Of a stretch of DNA of 64,000 nucleotides, positions 36,234 through 45,953 are shown piece by piece. The position numbers were made by a program, and so were the translations under genes. The DNA comes from Haloflavibacter putidus. Its GTDB lineage: Bacteria > Bacteroidota > Bacteroidia > Flavobacteriales > Flavobacteriaceae. The notes under the pieces were generated by a model, which did not search any database, was not told the DNA's origin, and was given only the letters and a program-made list of their open reading frames with translations. Numbering within the stretch: the first letter of the stretch is position 1; every line of letters starts with the position of its first letter. The stretch is from contig NZ_VIAR01000004.1 in NCBI RefSeq assembly GCF_006546625.1, positions 1 to 64,000 of the forward strand, in the 5' to 3' direction.

Positions 36234-36768
36234 AGTGGGCGATGCGGTAGAAGTTTTGGACGAAGCTATTTCCGGAAAGGTGAAATTTATAGACCACAAT
36301 CTGATAAGTATTGAAACAACCGATGGTTTTATTATGGATTTTACGGAGGAGCAGCTAATTCTAAAGCCGAAAAAACCACTTTCTATCAAACAAGAAGATC
36401 TTTTGGAAAATTTAAAAGCCAAAAGAATTAAGAAGGAAAATCCCAAAAAATCGGTTAAACCATCTAAGAAGGGCACGGCTCCGCCTATGGAAGTTGATTT
36501 GCATATTCACAATTTAGTGAATTCTGTAAAAGGAATGTCTAATTTTGATATGCTAAACATTCAATTAGATACCGCTAGAAGCCAGATAGAATTTGCTATT
36601 AGAAAGCGTATCCCTAAAGTAGTTTTTATTCACGGGGTAGGAGAAGGGGTTTTAAAAACCGAATTAGAAACGGTTTTAAGCCGGTACGACAACCTCAAAT
36701 TTTATGAAGCCGATTTTAAAAAATATGGTTTTGGTGCTACCGAAGTTTATATTTTTCAAAATGCTTAA
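36214..36768 (+). CDS. DUF2027/Smr domain protein (MutS2-type endonuclease-like)
   Basis: About 184 residues. An N-terminal beta-rich DUF2027-like domain (VGDAVEVLDEAISG) is joined by a basic linker to a C-terminal Smr domain, with DLHIHNLV near residue 93 and FIHGVGEGVLKTEL near 137. Smr domains nick or cleave nucleic acid in MutS2 and rescue-factor proteins. Several in-frame ATGs exist (36208, 36214, 36217, 36226). A good Shine-Dalgarno, AAAGGAG at 36201-36207, fits 36214 best, which is rare for this phylum; homology favours a start near 36226. It overlaps the convergent gene by TTAA. Confidence 0.85.
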   Translation: MMKKMIKVGDAVEVLDEAISGKVKFIDHNLISIETTDGFIMDFTEEQLILKPKKPLSIKQEDLLENLKAKRIKKENPKKSVKPSKKGTAPPMEVDLHIHNLVNSVKGMSNFDMLNIQLDTARSQIEFAIRKRIPKVVFIHGVGEGVLKTELETVLSRYDNLKFYEADFKKYGFGATEVYIFQNA

Positions 36769-37763
36769 TCAGGCACAATTATCTCATTGTTAGATGTTAC
36801 ATCTAGATAACCGAGTACCAGCGTTTCTAAAACAATCACCTCGTTACTATACGTGCTTTGCATAGTAATATTTTTGGCTACAACTCGAGTTCTAAATGTG
36901 CGACTTATTATGTTATCACGAAAAATATCTATTTCCAATTCCTCAGAATCTTCGGGATCTAAATAATTGGGTATGTCGTTATCGTTAGTATCATCGTCTT
37001 GTGGGTTTAATATTGGGTTGCCATCACTATCTGCATTTACGTAAGCGTTTAAATCTTCGTAACGCGAAATTGTACCATCGTTATCATCGTCTTCATCTAA
37101 ATAGTTGGGTATGCCATCGCCATCGGTATCTGGAAAATCATTTTCTGTAAGAATAGGAGCATCAACTTCTATCTCTACTTGTGTTGGTACATTGTCGTTA
37201 TCGTCATCGGTATCTAAAAAATTAGGAATTCCGTCATTATCGGTGTCATCGTCAAAATAATTTCCGTTATTATTTAAATCTTCCAACTCTTTCTCTACGC
37301 CATCGTTATCGTCTTGGTTAATAATTGTAGTAATTAATTGTACACTTCCGCCAATAGCGCTAGTATACTCCTCAATTACCTTAGGATTACTAGGAGGTAA
37401 ATCTCCGCAAAAATATTGGTTGCCATTTATAGATCCGGTATACGTGCGGTAAACTATTTTGTTATTAGCATTTAACTGAATATTTAAAGTATCTGCCGAG
37501 GTAAGTCCTTCAAATTTACCGGTAAAATCTTGGTTAATACTTAGCGAAATACTTTCGTTGGGCTCGTTATTGGTGGTATAAAGTATATATATATTTTCAT
37601 CTGTTTCTTCTAGTGTATTACCTTCAGAATCAAAACCTTGATTTTCTCTGCAAGCATTTAGTTGAGTTTCGTTATCAAAATTGAAAGTGGTAACTATAAT
37701 ATCGCCATCATCACAAGCAGTTAAAAAACCTATGCTGAATAATAAAAACAGTATTTTTTTCAT
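36765..37763 (-). CDS. Asp-rich (thrombospondin type 3-like) repeat lipoprotein
   Basis: A 332-residue lipoprotein (signal ending LTAC, cysteine 17). The N-terminal half has a beta fold with two cysteines. The middle has at least three Asp-rich repeats of the form DxDNDGIPNYLDxDDDND (about residues 170-270), which in thrombospondin type 3 proteins bind calcium. A short beta tail follows. It is probably an exposed outer-membrane lipoprotein. The ATG at 37763 exposes the signal; the longer frame to 37787 adds eight residues. Confidence 0.8.
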   Translation of the reverse strand: MKKILFLLFSIGFLTACDDGDIIVTTFNFDNETQLNACRENQGFDSEGNTLEETDENIYILYTTNNEPNESISLSINQDFTGKFEGLTSADTLNIQLNANNKIVYRTYTGSINGNQYFCGDLPPSNPKVIEEYTSAIGGSVQLITTIINQDDNDGVEKELEDLNNNGNYFDDDTDNDGIPNFLDTDDDNDNVPTQVEIEVDAPILTENDFPDTDGDGIPNYLDEDDDNDGTISRYEDLNAYVNADSDGNPILNPQDDDTNDNDIPNYLDPEDSEELEIDIFRDNIISRTFRTRVVAKNITMQSTYSNEVIVLETLVLGYLDVTSNNEIIVPD

Positions 37764-37843
37764 CGACTTAATTAATTTAGAAGACAAAATTAAACATAAA
37801 GTAGATTTATAATGGTTAAACTTTAAAATATATTTAAATGTTT

Positions 37844-37851
37844 TAGTTTTG
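37844..37851 (+). promoter_or_regulatory. -7 element before the cysteine desulfurase gene
   Basis: TAGTTTTG matches TAnnTTTG; predicted leader about 19 bases. No -33 TTG was found at the right distance. Confidence 0.45.
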
Positions 37852-37873
37852 TAGAAAATTGTAGAAAAAAGTT

Positions 37874-39034
37874 ATGAAAAATGTTTATTTAGATAGCGCA
37901 GCCACTACTCAAATGCGCAAAGAGGTAGTAGATAGAATGACAGATGTATTACATTCTACCTTTGGTAATCCTTCTTCTACGCATACTTTTGGTCGCTCTG
38001 CCAAGGCTATTGTAGAAGATGCCCGTAAAACTATTGCAAAATATCTAAATGTTTCTGCATCTGAAATTATTTTTACTTCCGGCGGCACCGAAGCAGATAA
38101 TCTCGCCCTAAATAGCGCGATAAGAGATCTGGATGTAAAACGCATTATTACTTCCAAAATAGAACATCACGCTGTACTTTATACAGTAGCTCAATTAAAA
38201 AATTGCCACGATATAGAAATTGAATATGTAGATTTATTAGAAGATGGCAATGTAGATTTAGATGATTTGGAAAAAAGATTAAAAGCATCTAACCAAAAAA
38301 CTTTGGTGAGTTTAATGCATATAAATAACGAAATAGGTAATATGCTGGATATTGAAAAAACCGGCAATTTGTGTAAAGAATATAATGCATTGTTTCATAG
38401 CGATACCGTGCAATCTATTGGGCATTATGAAATGGATTTAAAAGCTTTACCGGTAGACTTTACAGCGGTTAGCGCACATAAATTTCACGGCCCAAAAGGC
38501 GTTGGTTTTGCGTATGTACGGAAAAATACCGGCGTAAAACCCTTAATTTTTGGCGGAGAACAAGAAAGAGGTGTTAGAGCGGGGACAGAAGGCGTGCATA
38601 ATATTGTAGGTTTGGCAGAAGCCTTTAAAATAGCTTACGATAATTTAGCCGAAGAAAAAGCTTATACCACCAATCTTAAAAAGCATTTTATAGAGCAACT
38701 TAAAGCTAATATACCGAACGTTAAATTTAACGGCACTTCAGGTTCTTTAGATAAAAGCACCTATACTCTTGTAAATGTATGTTTACCAATTTCTGCAGAA
38801 AAAGCCGGTATGTTGCTTTTTCAATTAGACTTAAAAGGTATTGCTTGTTCTAAAGGTAGTGCTTGCCAAAGTGGTAGCGAAAAAGGAAGCCACGTACTCA
38901 ATGCTATTTTACCAAAAGAAGATTTAAACCGGCCATCTATACGTTTTTCTTTCTCGAGTTTTAACACCAAAGAAGATTTAGATTATGTTGTACAAACGCT
39001 TTCAGATTATATTAAAGAAACCGCAACAGCATAA
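37874..39034 (+). CDS. Cysteine desulfurase (NifS/IscS family)
   Basis: A 386-residue PLP enzyme that takes sulfur from cysteine and passes it to Fe-S cluster or thio-modification systems. It has the N-terminal YLDSAATT, TSGGTEADNLAL, the PLP lysine in SAHKFHGPKG near residue 202, and the persulfide-forming cysteine in the loop GSACQSGS near residue 331. The loop form is that of group I enzymes. No iscU or scaffold gene is adjacent, so the sulfur acceptor is unknown. It ends 3 bases from the convergent TonB receptor gene. Confidence 0.93.
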   Translation: MKNVYLDSAATTQMRKEVVDRMTDVLHSTFGNPSSTHTFGRSAKAIVEDARKTIAKYLNVSASEIIFTSGGTEADNLALNSAIRDLDVKRIITSKIEHHAVLYTVAQLKNCHDIEIEYVDLLEDGNVDLDDLEKRLKASNQKTLVSLMHINNEIGNMLDIEKTGNLCKEYNALFHSDTVQSIGHYEMDLKALPVDFTAVSAHKFHGPKGVGFAYVRKNTGVKPLIFGGEQERGVRAGTEGVHNIVGLAEAFKIAYDNLAEEKAYTTNLKKHFIEQLKANIPNVKFNGTSGSLDKSTYTLVNVCLPISAEKAGMLLFQLDLKGIACSKGSACQSGSEKGSHVLNAILPKEDLNRPSIRFSFSSFNTKEDLDYVVQTLSDYIKETATA

Positions 39035-39037
39035 AAA

Positions 39038-41503
39038 TTAAAAACGCATTCCTAAACGAACATTAAAAACGCGGGGAGATAAATAATTGGGAACCGCATA
39101 CATTTGTTTGGAATATACATCCCTCACAAAAGTGTTGGTTATAGAATTTTGATTATCGAATAAATTAAATATTTCAAAACCAACTGTTAACTCTTTAAAG
39201 ACAGCAAGCCAGTTTGGCACGCTGTCTTTTTTATTTTCATCTACCACAACATAAGAAAATCCGACATCTGCCCGTCTATAATCCGGCAATCTGCTTTGGT
39301 AATTGTACGGATCTGCATAATTTGGCGAGCCGCCCGGCAAACCGGTATTATAAACCAAATTTAAATACACTTTTAAATCCGGTATTTTAGGAACATAATC
39401 TTGAAAAAGTACGCCAACTTTTAGACGTTGATCGGTTGGTCGTGCAATATACCCGCGATTATTTATATTTTCTTCGGTTTTTAAATAACCCAAGCTTACC
39501 CAACTTTCTGTACCCGGAACAAACTCCCCGTTTAGACGTAAATCTAAACCGTAAGCATAAGCTTTTGCGTTATTTTTGGCTTCATAGCGTATGCGTACAT
39601 TTTCTATGGTGTACGGATTTACGTTGGTAAGATGCTTATAATAAGCTTCAGAAACCAATTTAAAAGGTCTCCCGCCCATTTTAAAACTAAAATCATTAGC
39701 CAAAACAATATGGGCAGATTGTTGTGCCTTTACGGAAGGGATTACGCGCCCGTCTTCATTCCGTAAAGCTCTGTAAAATGGAGGTTGGTAATATAAACCA
39801 CCCGAAAGCCTAAAAAGCATATCGGTTTCCCAATTTGGTTTTAAAGCAAATTGCGCCCGCGGACTAACAACTGTTTGTGTTTCTGTCTCTATATTTTCTC
39901 CGTCAACAATCCAGGTATGCGAACGCAAGCCGGCATTAAACCAAGCTTTGCTGTTTCCTAAAGAAGTGTTGTAGCTCCATTGTATAAAATTTTGGAATCT
40001 GTTTATTTTGGTTTGGTTGGTAGCTCTTACATTGTTGTAAGGTTCTATTGGTGCAGTATAAGGTTCGTAGGGTTCGTTGTTTTGAAAATCTTCTAAAGGC
40101 GGCCTAATAGAGAAACCGGCAGAATCTATTACTTCCCACTCCCTAATTCTATCCCTAATATCTTCGTGGGTGTATTTTATGCCATAATCTATTTGATGCT
40201 CGTCATATTTAAAAGTCCCCCGATGTTGAAAATTCATAATCAAAGCATCCAAATCGTTACGGCCGTGATTGAGTTGCGACCCAATGCCTTGGCTAAACTC
40301 TACCTCGCCAAAATCGTTACTGCTAATGTCTGTGTTAACATTACCTAATCTATACTGCCCTAAAATATCATAATGTTCTTGCTCTTGGGTGTTGTATACC
40401 GAAGCAATTAATTTTGAAGTATAATTTTCAGACACTTTATAAGTAGCTTTTAGAGCGCCAAAATAAGTTTCGTACTGGTCTTTTTCTTGGCCTTCATAAA
40501 AAACCAATAAAGCTCTGGGGTCTTGTAAAGTGCCAAAGTTGGTTTGTCTTGTTAATGGCTCGTAATCGTATTTATTTATGGAAATATTTCCTAGAAAACC
40601 CAATTCGAATTTTTTACTGAATTGATACGTTAAATAGGTTTGCGCATCTGCAAAGCGTGGTTTAAAGTTAGTTTCGGTCTCTTTTGCATTTACAAACAAA
40701 CTATTATCCCGATAACGAATACCCAAAATACCCGAAAACTTATTGTTGCCGGAAACACCTTCTATAGAAGCGCTACCGCCCAACAGACTCATTTCTAAAG
40801 AGGCGCCAAAATCTACCGGTCTACGATAATCTATAGCCAAAACAGACGAAAGTTTATCGCCGTATTTTGCTTGAAATCCGCCAGCAGAAAAATCTACATT
40901 TCTAACCAAATCTGTGTTTACAAAACTTAAACCTTCCTGTTGGCCGGAACGGATTAAAAACGGTCTGTAAACTTCAATTTCGTTTACGTACACAAGATTT
41001 TCATCATAATTACCACCCCTAACCGAGTATTGGGTGCTCAATTCGTTATTAGAACTTACGCCCGGCAAGGTTTTTAAAAGGTTTTCTACGCCGGCATTGG
41101 CCCCGGGAATTTTACGAACCGTTTCCGGACTTAAATTTACCACGCCTTCTATGCGCTTTCTATTTTCTCCGGTAAGAATAATCTCGCCAATTTGTTCTAC
41201 ATCGCTTTTTAAAACAGGGTTAAACTCTATTTCTTCGCCGGATTTTAGATTTTGGGTAAAACTTATTTTTTTTAGTCCAACATAACTAATAGAAATTTCT
41301 ACTTTTTGGTTTGCCGGAATTTCTAAATAATAAAAACCATTGGCGTTGGTAGTTGTGCCATTTTGCGAATAGCTCACGTTTGCGCCGGGAATTGGTGTTC
41401 TGTTTTCGTCAAAAACAATTCCTTTAATGGTAGCGGTTTGCGATAAAGCTGTAAACGGAAGCACAAGGCAGCATAAAATGCTTAGGAAATAAGTGTTTTT
41501 CAA
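39038..41503 (-). CDS. TonB-dependent outer-membrane receptor
   Basis: An 821-residue receptor. The signal peptide is followed by a carboxypeptidase-regulatory-like beta domain (about residues 23-108), a plug domain (about 115-230, with GVENLLKTLPGVSSNNELSTQYSVRGG-type content) and a long beta-barrel ending in an aromatic C-terminus (RLGMRF). The substrate is unknown. No SusD partner is adjacent, which argues against a SusCD glycan system. It follows the M23 peptidase gene by 11 bases and is probably in the same operon. Confidence 0.93.
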   Translation of the reverse strand: MKNTYFLSILCCLVLPFTALSQTATIKGIVFDENRTPIPGANVSYSQNGTTTNANGFYYLEIPANQKVEISISYVGLKKISFTQNLKSGEEIEFNPVLKSDVEQIGEIILTGENRKRIEGVVNLSPETVRKIPGANAGVENLLKTLPGVSSNNELSTQYSVRGGNYDENLVYVNEIEVYRPFLIRSGQQEGLSFVNTDLVRNVDFSAGGFQAKYGDKLSSVLAIDYRRPVDFGASLEMSLLGGSASIEGVSGNNKFSGILGIRYRDNSLFVNAKETETNFKPRFADAQTYLTYQFSKKFELGFLGNISINKYDYEPLTRQTNFGTLQDPRALLVFYEGQEKDQYETYFGALKATYKVSENYTSKLIASVYNTQEQEHYDILGQYRLGNVNTDISSNDFGEVEFSQGIGSQLNHGRNDLDALIMNFQHRGTFKYDEHQIDYGIKYTHEDIRDRIREWEVIDSAGFSIRPPLEDFQNNEPYEPYTAPIEPYNNVRATNQTKINRFQNFIQWSYNTSLGNSKAWFNAGLRSHTWIVDGENIETETQTVVSPRAQFALKPNWETDMLFRLSGGLYYQPPFYRALRNEDGRVIPSVKAQQSAHIVLANDFSFKMGGRPFKLVSEAYYKHLTNVNPYTIENVRIRYEAKNNAKAYAYGLDLRLNGEFVPGTESWVSLGYLKTEENINNRGYIARPTDQRLKVGVLFQDYVPKIPDLKVYLNLVYNTGLPGGSPNYADPYNYQSRLPDYRRADVGFSYVVVDENKKDSVPNWLAVFKELTVGFEIFNLFDNQNSITNTFVRDVYSKQMYAVPNYLSPRVFNVRLGMRF

Positions 41504-41514
41504 AAGTATAAAGT

Positions 41515-43212
41515 TTAGTTTTTTCTGAAAAAAGTGCCCTCAAATGTACTACTATTTCCAACATTATCTACAACAATGAGCTTTAAATTGTTCTTGGTCT
41601 CTTTAATTACGTCATCGTTAAAATCGTGAATTAACATTCCGGTTTTATAATCATATTCCATCAAAATAAATTTTCCGTTAACGGTTGCTCTATAGCTGCT
41701 AATGCCAGATTCTTTGTCTTCTACTTTAAATTTGAGGTAACGGTAATTTGACATCCATTTTTTATTTTTAAAATTTACTGGTGTTATTTCTGGTGCATCC
41801 CAATCAGACAATAAAGTGTATTTACCAAAAGTTCTTGTTTTGGTGGTAAAGCGGTTTCTTTTTTTGTAGGTGCTAACGTAGTATGCTTTTCCCCAGTCGG
41901 TTACTCTTGCGATGTAAAGTTTGTCTTTATCTTCTGCGCTGTATTTGCTTACATCAAAACCTATGGTCATATTATAATGCAGGGCAATATCTTTTTTTCC
42001 TACAATAATACTTTCACCTTCCGGAATTATATTTATGTAAACGTCTTCATAAACGGCGTTTTTTGGAATGTAAATATCAAATTTTCCTATATCAAAAGCG
42101 CTGGCTTCGTTGGGTTTTATGTGATAATCAGACACAAATTTTTCCGGTTTTGTAATAAGCGTATCCGGTAAAGCTTTTGCACTTATAGGAATTTTTACCG
42201 TGGTGGTATTTTCGGCAAAATCGCTTACCTTTATCGTGTAATTATAATTTAAACTATCTTCTATATTTACAAAACCTTCTCTTTCGGCATTTTTTAAAAT
42301 ACTTAACGGATTATTGGTTTGTAAAAATAATTTCTGAATTTTTTTTCGTTTGTTTTTATAAATTGCATAATCTAAAAACCTGTTGATATACCTGCTTTCC
42401 GCAAAGGAAAATTTATTAAAGTTTACCGAAAATATTTTATTTCCGTTAAGGTAACTTTCAATCTTATATACCCCGTTATGATTGGCCGCATAATCTAATT
42501 GATCTATGGTTTCTATGCCAAAACCAATTTTACCGTAAGCGTTCACCGTTTCTGCAACATACTCGTTATTGGCTATGGGAATAAGCCTTATTTTTTGGGT
42601 TAAACCCGATTCGTCTACGTGCGAATTATTGGTTTGCGGATATGCATATACACTTTTTACCGTAGGAAATTTGGTGTCTTTTATTTCGTAGCCAAAATCT
42701 AACGGATTCATAGGTCGTGCGTTGCCGTCTCTTATTTCAAAATGCAAATGTGGACCGCCGCTACCACCGGTATTTCCACTAAATGCTATAATTTCTTGTT
42801 TCTCTACAGGCAATTCGCCTGCTTCGGGAAAAAGTTCAATTTCGTAAGTTTCTTTTGCATATTGGCGCTTTTTGACATAGTTGTCTATGGCAGAAGAAAA
42901 ACCGTTTAAATGTCCGTAAACGGTCGTGTAGCCATTAGGATGTTGCACATAAATTGCTTTTCCGTAACCAAAATGCGATATTTTTATGCGACTAACATAA
43001 CCTTCGGCAGCAGCCAAAACTTTTAAACCGGTTTGTTGCTTTGTCTTAATATCCATCCCGCTATGGAAGTGGTTAGAGCGCAACTCGCCAAAAGTACCAG
43101 ACAAAATTAGCGGAACGTCTAAAGGATTAGCAAAATAATCTTGAGGCAGTTCTGACTGAGCATAGGTGAACTGCACACTAATTAAAAGGGCCAAAAGCCA
43201 TAATTTTTTCAT
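41515..43212 (-). CDS. M23 family (LytM) metallopeptidase
   Basis: A 565-residue secreted protein with a signal peptide ending TYAQ. The LytM/M23 domain is N-terminal (about residues 30-175), with HFHSGMDIKT and GPHLHFEIRD providing zinc and catalytic histidines. The remaining ~390 residues are beta-rich, possibly immunoglobulin-like domains. The expected role is peptidoglycan cross-link cleavage or regulation of it. It is upstream of the TonB receptor in the same operon. Confidence 0.92.
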   Translation of the reverse strand: MKKLWLLALLISVQFTYAQSELPQDYFANPLDVPLILSGTFGELRSNHFHSGMDIKTKQQTGLKVLAAAEGYVSRIKISHFGYGKAIYVQHPNGYTTVYGHLNGFSSAIDNYVKKRQYAKETYEIELFPEAGELPVEKQEIIAFSGNTGGSGGPHLHFEIRDGNARPMNPLDFGYEIKDTKFPTVKSVYAYPQTNNSHVDESGLTQKIRLIPIANNEYVAETVNAYGKIGFGIETIDQLDYAANHNGVYKIESYLNGNKIFSVNFNKFSFAESRYINRFLDYAIYKNKRKKIQKLFLQTNNPLSILKNAEREGFVNIEDSLNYNYTIKVSDFAENTTTVKIPISAKALPDTLITKPEKFVSDYHIKPNEASAFDIGKFDIYIPKNAVYEDVYINIIPEGESIIVGKKDIALHYNMTIGFDVSKYSAEDKDKLYIARVTDWGKAYYVSTYKKRNRFTTKTRTFGKYTLLSDWDAPEITPVNFKNKKWMSNYRYLKFKVEDKESGISSYRATVNGKFILMEYDYKTGMLIHDFNDDVIKETKNNLKLIVVDNVGNSSTFEGTFFRKN

Positions 43213-43498
43213 GCGGTATTATCTTTATGTTGCAGGGGAATCGATAAATATAAAGGAAACATCTTAAATTGCAATGTGAGTTGTTTATAATTTTTACAGA
43301 ACATTTAAAAATAAATTTGTTACCCTCAATTGCGTTAAACGGAATATATTTTAAATTATTTCTGAAAAACGTTTTAAAAAAGCACAATACAGCTAATTTA
43401 TTAATTCAATTGCCTAAACCTGCCGTATTTAGGTTTTTTAGCTGGTGGGTTTTACCGAATAGAAATGGGCTATTTTAAAAAAATTAGCAAAAAAACTG
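43213..43498. other. Intergenic region between M23 and coiled-coil genes
   Basis: About 290 bases upstream of the plus-strand promoter at 43499 and the divergent M23 gene. No gene, hairpin or consensus element was recognised. Confidence 0.5.
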
Positions 43499-43529
43499 TT
43501 GGCTTATTGCCAAAGGTATATTAACTTTG
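43499..43529 (+). promoter_or_regulatory. Consensus promoter of the zapA operon
   Basis: TTG (43499-43501), a 20-base spacer and a perfect TAACTTTG (43522-43529). It lies inside the longest possible frame of the coiled-coil gene, which fixes the real start downstream, at ATG 43556. Confidence 0.75.
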
Positions 43530-43555
43530 TGCGTGTAAGCATTACGAGAAAGCAG

Positions 43556-43846
43556 ATGGTTGATTTGATGCAAATAGTTAATTCTCTGGAAGATAAGATC
43601 GATCAAATATTGCAAAAGCAAGAAAGATTAGAGCTTAAAAATAGCCGGTTAGAAGAAGACTTACTTCAGCAAGAAGCGGAAAAAAAGCAGCTGAAGGAAA
43701 AAATTGAAAGCATTAATAGAGAAAATCAGTCTTTAAAAACTGCAAACGCAATGCTGGGCAGTAAAGAATTTAAGAGAGATACAAAACTCAAAATAAACAG
43801 CTTGATTCGAGAAATTGATCAATGTATTGTACAACTTTCAGAATAA
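43556..43846 (+). CDS. Small coiled-coil protein, possibly ZapB-like
   Basis: A 96-residue, highly charged protein that is almost entirely a predicted coiled coil (heptad leucines and isoleucines from about residue 5 to 65), ending in a separate helix, LIREIDQCIVQL. It has no signal peptide. It sits 5 bases upstream of zapA in one operon. Its size, coiled coil and partner suggest a division-associated protein comparable to ZapB; that is inference. The start at 43556 is set by the promoter position. Confidence 0.8.
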   Translation: MVDLMQIVNSLEDKIDQILQKQERLELKNSRLEEDLLQQEAEKKQLKEKIESINRENQSLKTANAMLGSKEFKRDTKLKINSLIREIDQCIVQLSE

Positions 43847-43851
43847 TATAA

Positions 43852-44145
43852 ATGGCTGAAAAGTTAAAAATAAAAATTTCTATTGCAGATCGGGTTTACC
43901 CGTTAACTATTGTGCCAGAACAAGAAGAAGGTTTGCGCAAGGCGGCAAAAAAAATTGAAGCTGTTATAAAACAATTTGAGCAAAGTTATGCCGTTAGGGA
44001 TAAGCAAGATGTTTTGGCAATGTGTGCCTTACAATTTGCAGGAAAGACCGAGCAGCAATCTATACATAAAAGCATACAAGTGGAAGAAGCAGAAGAAAAG
44101 CTAAACGCTTTAAATATAATGCTAGAAAAACATTTGTCGCAATAG
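43852..44145 (+). CDS. zapA: Cell division protein ZapA
   Basis: A 97-residue ZapA, which binds and bundles FtsZ at the division ring. The N-terminal beta-strand part contains the typical ISIADRVYPLTI, and the C-terminal half is a coiled coil that forms the tetramer. It is preceded by the coiled-coil gene and followed by the 6S RNA gene, a gene order also seen for zapA and ssrS in gamma-proteobacteria. Confidence 0.92.
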   Translation: MAEKLKIKISIADRVYPLTIVPEQEEGLRKAAKKIEAVIKQFEQSYAVRDKQDVLAMCALQFAGKTEQQSIHKSIQVEEAEEKLNALNIMLEKHLSQ

Positions 44146-44174
44146 CGTTCTTTAAAATAAAACAAGGTTTTACT

Positions 44175-44343
44175 GCCTGTATTGGTTATTTTTTTGATAA
44201 ACTCAACACTTACTAATTAAAAAGGGTGAGTCTAAATTGTTAAAGCACGCCGTCTAAGAACGGATCCTTGATCAATTTGTTAGCCCTAAACTTGTATATA
44301 ACGGAGTTTTATACAAAACCTAATGCCAATACAGGCTTTTTTT
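44175..44343 (+). ncRNA. ssrS: 6S RNA (6S-Flavo-like)
   Basis: GCCTGTATTGG (44175-44185) pairs perfectly with 44326-44336 to close a molecule of about 162 bases, followed by seven T residues. Inside are paired segments AAATTG/CAATTT (44234-44239 with 44273-44278), a hairpin CCGT/ACGG (44250-44253, 44260-44263) and a hairpin TTGTATA/TATACAA (44292-44298, 44310-44316), with large unpaired regions on both sides. A long rod with a central open region, of this size and next to zapA, fits 6S RNA, which binds the housekeeping RNA polymerase. Ends are by eye. Confidence 0.8.
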
Positions 44344-44358
44344 ATTTAAATATAATCT

Positions 44359-45933
44359 ATGGAAATAATCATAACAGTAGTAGTAGCTATTGTCGCAATT
44401 ATTATTGGTGCGGCGGTTGGCTATACAATAGCAAACAAAAAACAAGAAAATAATGCCAATTCTATTTTGGCCGATGCCAAAAAGGAAGCCGAAAGTATCT
44501 TAAAAGAAGCTAAGCAAGAAGGTGAGAGCAAGAAAAAAGATAAGATATTACAGGCCAAAGAAAAGTTTATCGAGCTTAAATCTGAGCACGAAAAAGTTAT
44601 CATGGGCCGTGATAAAAAAATAGCTGAAGCAGAAAAACGCACCCGCGATAAAGAATCGCAAGTTTCTAACGAGCTTTCTAAAAATAAGAAATTAAATAAA
44701 AAGTTAGAAGAGAAAATAAATAACTACAACCAACGCAACGAGGTTTTAGACAAAAAACAAGATGAAGTAGAAAAACTGCATCAATCCAAAGTAAAACAGT
44801 TAGAAGTTATTAGCGGTCTTAGCGCAGAAGAAGCCAAAAAGCAGCTGGTAGAGTCTTTAAAAGAGTCTGCCAAAACAGATGCAATGGCACTTATTCAGGA
44901 TACGATTGAAGATGCTAAAATGACGGCGCAACAGGAAGCCAAGAAAATTGTAATCAATACCATACAACGCATTGGTACAGAAGAAGCAATAGACAATTGT
45001 GTTTCTGTATTTAATTTGGAAAGTGACGATGTTAAAGGGCGTATTATTGGTAGAGAAGGTCGTAATATTAGAGCCTTAGAAGGTGCAACCGGTGTAGAGA
45101 TTATTGTAGACGATACGCCAGAAGCTATAATACTTTCTTGTTTTGATTCTGTACGTCGTGAAGTAGCTCGTTTGTCTTTGCATAAATTGGTGACAGACGG
45201 CCGTATACATCCGGCGCGTATTGAAGAAGTGGTTAAAAAGACCAAAAAGCAAATAAACGAGGAGATTATAGAAATAGGAAAACGAACGGTAATCGACTTA
45301 GGAATTCACGGTTTACATCCCGAATTGATTAAAACTGTAGGTCGTATGAAATATCGTTCTTCTTACGGGCAAAACCTTTTGCAACACTCTAGAGAAGTAG
45401 CTAAACTTTGTGGCGTAATGGCATCAGAACTTGGGTTAAACCCGAAACTTGCCAAGCGTGCCGGTTTGTTGCACGATATAGGAAAAGTGCCGGAAACAGA
45501 AACCGAAACGCCTCACGCTATTTTAGGAATGGAGTGGGCAGAAAAGTTTGGCGAAAAGCCAGAAGTTTGCAACGCTATTGGTGCGCACCACGACGAAATA
45601 GAAATGACTTCTCTTTTATCACCAATCATTCAGGTTTGCGATGCTATTAGTGGTGCAAGACCAGGTGCAAGACGTCAGGTTTTAGATTCTTATATTCAGC
45701 GTTTAAAAGATTTAGAAAATATTGCATTTGAATTTCCTGGCGTTAAAAAAGCCTACGCTATTCAAGCCGGACGCGAATTACGCGTTATCGTAGAAAGCGA
45801 AAAAGTATCCGATGAAAAAGCGTCTAACTTGTCTTTTGAGATTTCGCAAAAAATTCAAACAGATATGACTTATCCCGGACAGGTAAAAATTACGGTAATT
45901 AGAGAAACCCGTGCGGTAAATGTAGCTAAGTAA
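44359..45933 (+). CDS. rny: Ribonuclease Y
   Basis: A 524-residue membrane-anchored endoribonuclease that starts mRNA decay. It has an N-terminal transmembrane helix (about residues 3-24), a long charged coiled coil (about 30-180), a KH RNA-binding domain with [15 protein letters not shown] near residue 230, and an HD domain ([15 protein letters not shown], about 340-375) with the catalytic metal ligands. It begins 15 bases after the 6S terminator and ends at its own terminator. Confidence 0.96.
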   Translation: MEIIITVVVAIVAIIIGAAVGYTIANKKQENNANSILADAKKEAESILKEAKQEGESKKKDKILQAKEKFIELKSEHEKVIMGRDKKIAEAEKRTRDKESQVSNELSKNKKLNKKLEEKINNYNQRNEVLDKKQDEVEKLHQSKVKQLEVISGLSAEEAKKQLVESLKESAKTDAMALIQDTIEDAKMTAQQEAKKIVINTIQRIGTEEAIDNCVSVFNLESDDVKGRIIGREGRNIRALEGATGVEIIVDDTPEAIILSCFDSVRREVARLSLHKLVTDGRIHPARIEEVVKKTKKQINEEIIEIGKRTVIDLGIHGLHPELIKTVGRMKYRSSYGQNLLQHSREVAKLCGVMASELGLNPKLAKRAGLLHDIGKVPETETETPHAILGMEWAEKFGEKPEVCNAIGAHHDEIEMTSLLSPIIQVCDAISGARPGARRQVLDSYIQRLKDLENIAFEFPGVKKAYAIQAGRELRVIVESEKVSDEKASNLSFEISQKIQTDMTYPGQVKITVIRETRAVNVAK

Positions 45934-45953
45934 AGCTTATAATTATATAATTA

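Noticed and set aside
36765-37763. Asp-rich repeat DNA considered as a CRISPR or tandem repeat
   Set aside because: The repetition is at the protein level (calcium-binding type repeats) with varied DNA; there are no spacers.
39038-41503. SusC of a polysaccharide utilisation locus
   Set aside because: No SusD-like lipoprotein or glycan-degrading enzyme is adjacent, and the length (821) is short for SusC.
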